Of a DNA stretch of 37,179 bases, positions 32,811 to 37,179 are shown one piece after another. Under the pieces are notes generated by a model. That model was given only the letters and a program-made list of their open reading frames with translations, was not told where the DNA came from and did not search any database. Numbering within the stretch: the first letter of the stretch is position 1; every line of letters starts with the position of its first letter. The DNA is taken from assembly GCA_902475785.1 (NCBI GenBank), contig CABSAN010000018.1, positions 1-37,179 on the forward strand. The letters run 5' to 3'. The DNA is from an uncultured Collinsella sp. (GTDB lineage Bacteria > Actinomycetota > Coriobacteriia > Coriobacteriales > Coriobacteriaceae). The position numbers and the translations under genes were made by a program.

Positions 32811-33596
32811 ATGGCACGAATCCTGATCGTAGAGGACGAGGAGAAAATCGCCCGCTTTGTGACGCTCGAGCTTGAGCACGAGGGCTATCAGGTGGAACAC
32901 GCTGCCGATGGCCGCACCGCCGTTGACCTGGCGCTGGAGCGCAACTACGATCTGATTCTGCTCGATGTGCTGTTGCCGCAGCTCAACGGCATGGAGGTGC
33001 TGCGACGCGTCCGCAAGCACAAGGATGTGCCGGTGATTATGGTCACCGCGCGCGATGCCGTGATGGACAAGGTGGCCGGGCTCGACGCCGGTGCTGACGA
33101 TTACCTGACCAAGCCGTTTGCGATTGAGGAGCTGTTCGCACGGATCCGCGTGGCGCTAAAGCGCTCGGAGGCCGTGCGGGCGGCTTCGGGCGTTGGCGGC
33201 ATCGGTGCCGGGGCGAACGTAGTGGGCGGCGTGGGCGCCGGTACCATTGCGATGCCCCTGGCCGGCGGCTCGGCCCAGGCATCCGCCTCGCCCTCCCCCG
33301 CCGCGCTCGTCGTGGGTTCGGTCGCGCTCGATCCCAACCGCCGCGAAGTCACGGTCGGCGGCTCGCCCATCGCGCTCACGGCCCGCGAGTTCGACGTTCT
33401 CGCCCTGCTTATGGCACATGCCGGCACCGTGCTCACGCGTGAACGCATCGCGCACGAAGCGCTCGGTTACGAATACGTGGGCGACACCAACAACGTCGAC
33501 GTGCACATCGCGCACCTGCGCGCCAAGATCGAGGACGCTGGCGGTGTCCGCATCCTCCAGACCGTGCGCGGGGTGGGCTATGTCTGCCGCGCGTAA
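32811..33596 (+). CDS. OmpR/PhoB-family response regulator
   Basis: Predicted 261-aa regulator. The receiver domain (1-118) has the acidic pair in VEDEE, phospho-acceptor Asp52 in LILLDVLLP, Thr79 in MVTARD, and Lys101 in TKPF. The winged-helix DNA-binding domain (about 168-261) has LTAREFDVLALLMAHAGTVL, then TNNVDVHIAHLRAKIED and LQTVRGVGYVCRA. Between them is an unusually long (~47 residue) Gly/Ala/Ser/Pro-rich linker (about 121-167), longer than the normal few residues. It activates or represses target promoters when phosphorylated by the histidine kinase encoded next; the two genes overlap by 17 nt. The targets are unknown. Confidence 0.95.
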   Translation: MARILIVEDEEKIARFVTLELEHEGYQVEHAADGRTAVDLALERNYDLILLDVLLPQLNGMEVLRRVRKHKDVPVIMVTARDAVMDKVAGLDAGADDYLTKPFAIEELFARIRVALKRSEAVRAASGVGGIGAGANVVGGVGAGTIAMPLAGGSAQASASPSPAALVVGSVALDPNRREVTVGGSPIALTAREFDVLALLMAHAGTVLTRERIAHEALGYEYVGDTNNVDVHIAHLRAKIEDAGGVRILQTVRGVGYVCRA

Positions 33597-34875
33597 CGCC
33601 GAGACCAAGCGCGTCACCTCCATCGCCCGCGCCATCAACTGGAGCTACATGTGGCGCCGCTTGGTAAGCTACGTCTGGCTGGATCTGTTACTGCTGCTTG
33701 TTGCGGCGGCGATCCTCGTCTATGGATACAACCAGACGCTACCCGACGGCGCGTTTACCGCGGGGTGGATCCCCGGCGGCGCCGTTCGCGGCATGTCGCT
33801 GACGCCTGCGCGCGGCTGGGACCCGACCACACTCACCTATACCGTCGAGCTTGCGCGCACCACCAAGACCTTCCCCCTCGCGCAGGACCTCGTCACGCTA
33901 TGGCCTCTCTACCTTGCCGTTGTAGGTTGGCAGGTCATCAGCGTGCTCAACATGCTCGGCGGCGCCCGACGCGTACGCCGCACCATGGCACCGCTCAACG
34001 ACCTGGCCCTGCGCGTGGACGAGCTCGGCCGCATGCAGCTCTCCGGCGGCAAGATGGAAACGCTGGAGCAAGCCATCGAGCGCGCGAGCGTCGACTCGCC
34101 GAGCGTCACCACTGGCGACGCTGACCTGGCGAGCATCGAGGTCGCGCTCAACCGCCTGCTGCGCCAGATGCAAGAGGCAAAGCTGCAGCAGATGCGCTTT
34201 GTCAACGATGCGAGCCACGAGCTGCGCACGCCCATCGCGGTGATTCAGGGCTACGTAAACATGCTCGATCGTTGGGGTAAGGACGACCCGGCCGTGCTGG
34301 CAGAGTCCATCGCCTCGCTCAAGGCCGAAAGCGAGCACATGCAGGAGCTTGTGGAACAACTGCTGTTTTTGGCACGCGGAGATGCCGGCCGCACCGTGCT
34401 GCGGCGCGTGAATACCAACCTGGCTGCACTGGTCGGCGAGGTGCGCGAGGAATCGCAGATGATCGATGCCGCGCACGCGTATCGACTGGCTTTTGATACT
34501 GCGTTTGCCAGTGACCCGCGCTGCGACGCATCCGTCGATGTCGCGCTCGTGAAGCAGGCTCTGCGCGTGATCGTGCAAAACGCCGCCAAGTACTCGGGTG
34601 CGGGAACGACCGTCACATTTGGCATAACACCCGATGCGGGCGCGGGCACAATCGACATAAGCGTTGAGGACGAGGGCATCGGCATGAACCAGGAATCCGC
34701 GGCTCACGCGTTTGAGCGGTTCTACCGCGCTGACAACGCGCGCAATGCCGGCGCGCAGGGCTCGGGCCTGGGGCTCGCCATCGCCAAGTGGATCGTCGAT
34801 AGCCATGGCGGCGTCATCGGTGTGACCTCAGTCGAGGGCGTCGGCAGCCGCTTTACGATATGCCTGCCGCGGTAG
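33580..34875 (+). CDS. sensor histidine kinase, partner of the response regulator
   Basis: Predicted 431-aa membrane kinase from the ATG at 33580 (GGGG upstream, overlap of 17 nt with the regulator). Two transmembrane spans (about 32-50 and 105-127) enclose a ~55-residue extracytoplasmic sensor region. A HAMP-like linker runs through about 130-200. The dimerisation domain carries FVNDASHELRTPIAVIQGY with His213. The ATP-binding domain has the N box (QNAAKYSG), G1 box (VEDEGIGM) and G2 box (GSGLGLAIAKWIVDSHGG). All catalytic motifs are intact. The signal is unknown, but the small sensor loop suggests an envelope-level stimulus. It forms one operon with the UBA-like protein and the response regulator. 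Confidence 0.95.
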   Translation: MSAARNAETKRVTSIARAINWSYMWRRLVSYVWLDLLLLLVAAAILVYGYNQTLPDGAFTAGWIPGGAVRGMSLTPARGWDPTTLTYTVELARTTKTFPLAQDLVTLWPLYLAVVGWQVISVLNMLGGARRVRRTMAPLNDLALRVDELGRMQLSGGKMETLEQAIERASVDSPSVTTGDADLASIEVALNRLLRQMQEAKLQQMRFVNDASHELRTPIAVIQGYVNMLDRWGKDDPAVLAESIASLKAESEHMQELVEQLLFLARGDAGRTVLRRVNTNLAALVGEVREESQMIDAAHAYRLAFDTAFASDPRCDASVDVALVKQALRVIVQNAAKYSGAGTTVTFGITPDAGAGTIDISVEDEGIGMNQESAAHAFERFYRADNARNAGAQGSGLGLAIAKWIVDSHGGVIGVTSVEGVGSRFTICLPR

Positions 34876-34889
34876 GGGCGTCTCTCACG

Positions 34890-35076
34890 AATCGAAGGTG
34901 AATGCTTTTCCGCGAAGTGAACGACCTATTTTGGACCCCCGAAGCATCGCACTTTTTGGCGCCAAAACCGCAAGAAAAACCTGACAAAACCGCAGGAAAC
35001 GGCGTCTCCAAAGCATCGATGCCCCAGGGGTTCGATTTCACTCGTTCACTTCGCGGAAAGCCATTCACCTTCGATT
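34890..35076. repeat. intergenic inverted-repeat element, copy 2
   Basis: A 187-bp element bounded by AATCGAAGGTGAATG and its exact complement CATTCACCTTCGATT. Inside are CTTTTCCGCGAAGTGAACGA and the matching TCGTTCACTTCGCGGAAAG, TTTTGGACCCCCGAAGCATCG on the left arm with a diverged partner on the right, and AAAACCGCA units in the centre. Compared with copy 1, the outermost arms differ but the inner blocks are conserved, so the outer few bases are locus-specific. Confidence 0.8.
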
Positions 35077-35108
35077 TACGGCAGCTCGTCAGTCACCCTC
35101 TCGGTATT

Positions 35109-35146
35109 AAAAATGGGGCAAGGCCACGCGCCTTACCCCATTTTTT
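35109..35146. terminator. bidirectional intrinsic terminator
   Basis: A 16-bp stem with one mismatch (35109-35124 with 35130-35145; AAAAATGGGG / CCCCATTTTT at the base), 5-nt loop, with A-tract and T-tract flanks. It lies 23 nt before the end of the minus-strand VOC gene and after the kinase/repeat region, so it can stop transcripts from both sides. Confidence 0.85.
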
Positions 35147-35168
35147 GCTAACTAAAGCAGCTTATGCG

Positions 35169-35543
35169 CTACTCGCGGCACAGATGCACGGCAAAGCCGG
35201 CGAACTCGCGCTTAAAGTACACGAGCTTGGTGCCGCCGTCGGGCAGCAGCACGCGCGACTCCTCGTTGACCTCGAGCCCGCGCTCGGCAAACCACTTCTC
35301 GGCCGCATCGATGTCGTTGACGGCAAAGCCGATGTGGCCCTTGGCGCCACGACCGTTCTGCTTCATGATCTCGACCAGCGAATCGTTAAAGTACGAAACC
35401 GGGGTCTCGATAACGGGCAGACCCATCATCGTCGAGAACAGCTCGGCGATCTCCAGGGCATCGGCCGGGTTGGCGGCGTTAATGCCCACATGGGCAACGC
35501 GCATACCAAAGAGCTCTACCGGGTTGGCGTTCTGCTCACTCAT
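35169..35543 (-). CDS. VOC (glyoxalase/dioxygenase-fold) family protein
   Basis: Predicted 124-aa single-domain VOC protein. It has the fold's two beta-alpha-beta-beta-beta halves: FGMRVAHVGINAANPADALE (about 11-30) with the metal-site-like His18, a MMGLPVIETPVSYF helix-strand, then KGHIGFAVNDIDAAEKWFAE with His71, and LVYFKREFAGFAVHLCRE at the end. A metal-binding set of His and Glu residues is plausible, but the reaction is unknown; glyoxalase, racemase and isomerase activities all occur in the fold. It lies 11 nt downstream of a PTS EIIB gene on the same strand, so a role in sugar or sugar-phosphate metabolism is likely but inferred. Confidence 0.8.
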   Translation of the reverse strand: MSEQNANPVELFGMRVAHVGINAANPADALEIAELFSTMMGLPVIETPVSYFNDSLVEIMKQNGRGAKGHIGFAVNDIDAAEKWFAERGLEVNEESRVLLPDGGTKLVYFKREFAGFAVHLCRE

Positions 35544-35554
35544 ACAGTCAGCGC

Positions 35555-35842
35555 CTACTGAGCCATGACGTCGAGGACGGCCTTCTCGGCGGCGACGCGG
35601 TTCATGCCGGTCATGAAGGGCACGCCGCTCACGTACGGGCAGGTGAGGCCCTCGGGGGCAACGGTGGTGGCGATCAGCAGGTCGGCGCCCTCGTCGCAAA
35701 CGTCCTTGGCCTCGGAGATGGCGCACTGCACGATCTCGTACTTGTCGGCGTAACCGTTGGCGTCGAGCAGGGTAGCGACCTTCTGGGCAACGAGCGTGGA
35801 AGTAGCAGCGCCAGCACCGCAAGCCAAAACGATCTTCTTCAT
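35555..35842 (-). CDS. PTS galactitol-type EIIB component
   Basis: Predicted 95-aa soluble EIIB domain. The phosphorylation-site loop ACGAGAATSTLVAQKV (about 7-22) contains the Cys that is phosphorylated by EIIA, and the rest has the Rossmann-like pattern of GatB-type EIIB proteins (ADLLIATTVAP; VPFMTGMNRVAAEKAVLD). EIIB passes phosphate from EIIA to a sugar bound by EIIC. No EIIA or EIIC gene is present in the window; only a VOC protein follows. It is either an orphan served by distant EII genes or part of a set cut by rearrangement. AGGGAG lies 9 nt before the ATG at 35842. Confidence 0.88.
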   Translation of the reverse strand: MKKIVLACGAGAATSTLVAQKVATLLDANGYADKYEIVQCAISEAKDVCDEGADLLIATTVAPEGLTCPYVSGVPFMTGMNRVAAEKAVLDVMAQ

Positions 35843-35944
35843 AGGTAATGTCTCCCTTCGTGGTTTACTTTAGGTAAGTGTACCGCAGCGAGCGATGGCA
35901 CTCAGCCTCGATGAGCTTTTATGCCAGTTTGCTTGCGCGCTGCG

Positions 35945-35950
35945 TATAAT
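35945..35950 (+). promoter_or_regulatory. putative -10 element of the helical-repeat membrane protein gene
   Basis: A perfect TATAAT 56 nt upstream of the ATG at 36006. No convincing -35 at 17 nt. The leader contains a short GCTC...GAGC inverted repeat near 35978-35991. Confidence 0.45.
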
Positions 35951-36005
35951 ACATCTAGTACGTGTTGTCATACCGCTCGCTTTATGAGCGACTAAGGACC
36001 CCAAT

Positions 36006-36629
36006 ATGCCCGATTCCCGCACCCTCTGGACCGCCGTCGTCATCATCTGTATCGCCGTGTCGGTGTTCTTTAGCGTCAAAAAACGCACCACGTTTAAGCG
36101 CCTGCAGCAGCTTATGGCTGCCAAGCAGTGGGACGAGTTCGATCGCTTGCTCGATGGCAAACTCACCAGCATGCTGTACCCGCGCTATAACCGCGACTAC
36201 CTGCGCCTGAACTCCTATCTGCTGCGCGAGGACCACAAGCGCGCCGACGAGATGTTCGATTTGCTGCTGGGACTCAATCTGCCCAAGATGCAGCGCGTCG
36301 ACCTGGTGATTAAGGCCTTTAACTACTACGTTGGCCAGGAGGACCGCAAAAAATCCAAGGAGCTCCTGCACGAGATCAAGGGCTTTGAGGGCGGTCAGGC
36401 CGAGGCAGTCGCACACGAATGCCAGCTGATGTACGACACGATGATCTTGAAGCGCCACAACGACATTCCCGAGCTGGAGCGCATGCTCAAGGAGGCCGGT
36501 GACGACAAGGTCAAGAGCTGCCGCTTGGAGTACCTGCTGGCCCTGCAGTACAAGAACAAGGGCGACGAAGCCAAGTTCCAGGAGTTCCTGGAGAAGTCGG
36601 GCCAACACTCGATGGCCGTCAACGCGTAA
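36006..36629 (+). CDS. membrane-anchored helical-repeat (TPR-like) protein
   Basis: Predicted 207-aa protein, start ATG 36006 with AAGGA upstream. Residues 7-24 (LWTAVVIICIAVSVFFSV) form one N-terminal transmembrane helix followed by basic KKRTTFKR, so the rest is cytoplasmic. The remainder is made of repeated helix pairs with TPR-like character, including AAKQWDEFDRLLDGKLTSML, REDHKRADEMFDLLLGLNL, GQEDRKKSKELLHEIKGF and EYLLALQYKNKGDEAKFQEF. TPR-like domains bind partner proteins; the partner is unknown. It is the last protein gene before tRNA-Leu and looks like ordinary chromosomal cargo. Confidence 0.75.
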   Translation: MPDSRTLWTAVVIICIAVSVFFSVKKRTTFKRLQQLMAAKQWDEFDRLLDGKLTSMLYPRYNRDYLRLNSYLLREDHKRADEMFDLLLGLNLPKMQRVDLVIKAFNYYVGQEDRKKSKELLHEIKGFEGGQAEAVAHECQLMYDTMILKRHNDIPELERMLKEAGDDKVKSCRLEYLLALQYKNKGDEAKFQEFLEKSGQHSMAVNA

Positions 36630-36660
36630 CGGACGGCTTGTGCTAGACTTCTAGTCTCAC

Positions 36661-36745
36661 GGGGGCGTGGCGGAATTGGCATACGCAGGAGACTTAAAAT
36701 CTCTCGCCGCAAGGATTGTGGGTTCGAGTCCCACCGCCCCTACCA
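36661..36745 (+). tRNA. tRNA-Leu (anticodon UAA)
   Basis: An 85-nt class II tRNA: acceptor GGGGGCG pairing with CGCCCCT, D-loop with GGAATTGGC, anticodon stem GGAGA/TCTCT with loop CTTAAAA (TAA at 34-36), a long variable arm, T-arm GTGGGTTCGAGTCCCAC, discriminator A and encoded CCA. Everything fits tRNA-Leu(UAA). Confidence 0.95.
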
Positions 36746-36755
36746 CGTATTGTTT

Positions 36756-36795
36756 ACGAGCCCGTGTTCCCCAGGGATGCGGGCTCGTTTCTTTT
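36756..36795 (+). terminator. intrinsic terminator after tRNA-Leu
   Basis: A 9-bp stem ACGAGCCCG/CGGGCTCGT (36756-36764 with 36780-36788) is followed by TTCTTTT. It starts 10 nt after the tRNA 3' end. Confidence 0.85.
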
Positions 36796-36814
36796 GGATG
36801 CCGGTGGGACTTTA

Positions 36815-36881
36815 AGTTGCGGTGGAATAGTTCCTGTTTTGGCCGTTTACCGGCCCATTTAGGAACTATTTCACCGCAACT
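36815..36881. repeat. palindromic intergenic element
   Basis: 21-bp arms with one mismatch (AGTTGCGGTGGAATAGTTCCT and AGGAACTATTTCACCGCAACT) enclose a 25-nt centre that holds a second hairpin, GGCCG-TTTAC-CGGCC. It lies between tRNA-Leu and the Ppx/GppA-like gene. Its size and layout suggest a REP- or MITE-like dispersed element. Confidence 0.8.
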
Positions 36882-36894
36882 CAGAGGGAGACGG

Positions 36895-37179
36895 TTAAAG
36901 AGCGCTCAGACTCGGGGTCCAGGCGATGGTGGGGGTTGCACCGTCGAGAGTCTCGTTGATGGTGGCGGCCATGCCGGCGAGTAAGCTGTTCTCGCTTACA
37001 GTGAGCGTCTTGTAGCCGCCGGCTCGCATGAGCTCGCGGATTACCACGGCACCGGCCAAGATAACGCCCGCGCGTTTGGGCTGCACGCCTGGCAACGCGG
37101 CAATGCCTGCAACATCCAGCGCAGACATGCGCTCGATAGCGATCGAAATCTGTTCCATCGAAAGCTCGCGCAGGTGCAC
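36895..37179 (-). CDS. C-terminal part of a Ppx/GppA-family phosphatase (runs off the right edge)
   Basis: At least 94 codons of the C-terminal region; the 5' part lies beyond position 37179. MSALDVAGIAALPGVQPKRA, then GVILAGAVVIRELMRAGGYK and LTVSENSLLAGM match the end of the exopolyphosphatase/guanosine pentaphosphatase family ('PARADVIxAGxxIL...LTVSxxGLxxGxL'). The protein would hydrolyse polyphosphate or pppGpp in the cytoplasm. The substrate cannot be told from the C-terminus alone. The stop at 36895 lies 14 nt from the palindromic element at 36815-36881. Confidence 0.75.
   Translation of the reverse strand: MHLRELSMEQISIAIERMSALDVAGIAALPGVQPKRAGVILAGAVVIRELMRAGGYKTLTVSENSLLAGMAATINETLDGATPTIAWTPSLSAL

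Noticed and set aside
36661..36900. A tRNA-Leu attachment site for an integrated element
   Set aside because: No second copy of the tRNA 3' end and no integrase gene were found in the window.

Overview
The window looks like a chromosome segment of a high-GC gut actinobacterium of the Coriobacteriia, most like Collinsella. This rests on GC-rich coding with strong AGGAGG-type ribosome binding sites, an LPXTG-like surface protein, a galactitol-type PTS IIB, a UBA/DUF4342 protein and a tRNA-Leu. The genus is inferred by eye; no database was searched.

Layout. (1) 1-4.2 kb: two small membrane or metal-binding proteins and a large Ala-rich coiled-coil surface protein with a CAP domain and a C-terminal sorting signal. 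(2) 4.3-11.8 kb, minus strand: an operon-like run of two small unknown proteins, a giant SF2 helicase with a C-terminal PD-(D/E)XK-like nuclease, a protein with a PIWI/Argonaute-like MID region and C-terminus, and a small tail gene. The helicase reading frame is broken by a TAA exactly at the Walker A lysine codon, and the gene before it appears frameshifted. (3) 11.8-14.4 kb: a divergent 720-aa protein with a cysteine cluster (DUF6076-like) and a phage-tail gene remnant. (4) 14.4-20.6 kb, minus strand: a complete LlaJI/BsuMI-like restriction-modification operon of two C5-cytosine methyltransferases, a McrB-like AAA+ GTPase and a DUF2357/McrC-like nuclease. (5) 20.6-24.3 kb: gene debris, a second truncated copy of the nuclease C-terminus, an intact SIR2-family effector, and a perfect 38-bp palindrome between two small divergent ORFs. 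(6) 24.3-28.4 kb, minus strand: an unknown protein, a ClpP-type protease, a soluble VirD4/TraG-like ATPase and a CxxC protein, without relaxase or mating-pore genes. (7) 28.4-31.8 kb: an HsdM-tail/HsdS-like fusion lacking methylase motifs, and an AbiEi/AbiEii toxin-antitoxin pair. (8) 31.8-37.2 kb: core-like genes, namely a UBA-membrane protein, an OmpR-type two-component system flanked by two copies of a ~180-bp inverted-repeat element, a VOC protein with an orphan PTS EIIB, a helical-repeat membrane protein, tRNA-Leu(UAA), and the end of a Ppx/GppA phosphatase gene.

Taken together, 4.3-31.8 kb reads as a defence island: at least four unrelated anti-phage or addiction modules (PIWI-like/helicase-nuclease, LlaJI-like R-M, SIR2, AbiE), plus an HsdM/HsdS relic and a T4CP/ClpP cluster, separated by gene fragments and palindromes. 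The candidate for a poorly described system is the PIWI-like plus helicase-nuclease operon.
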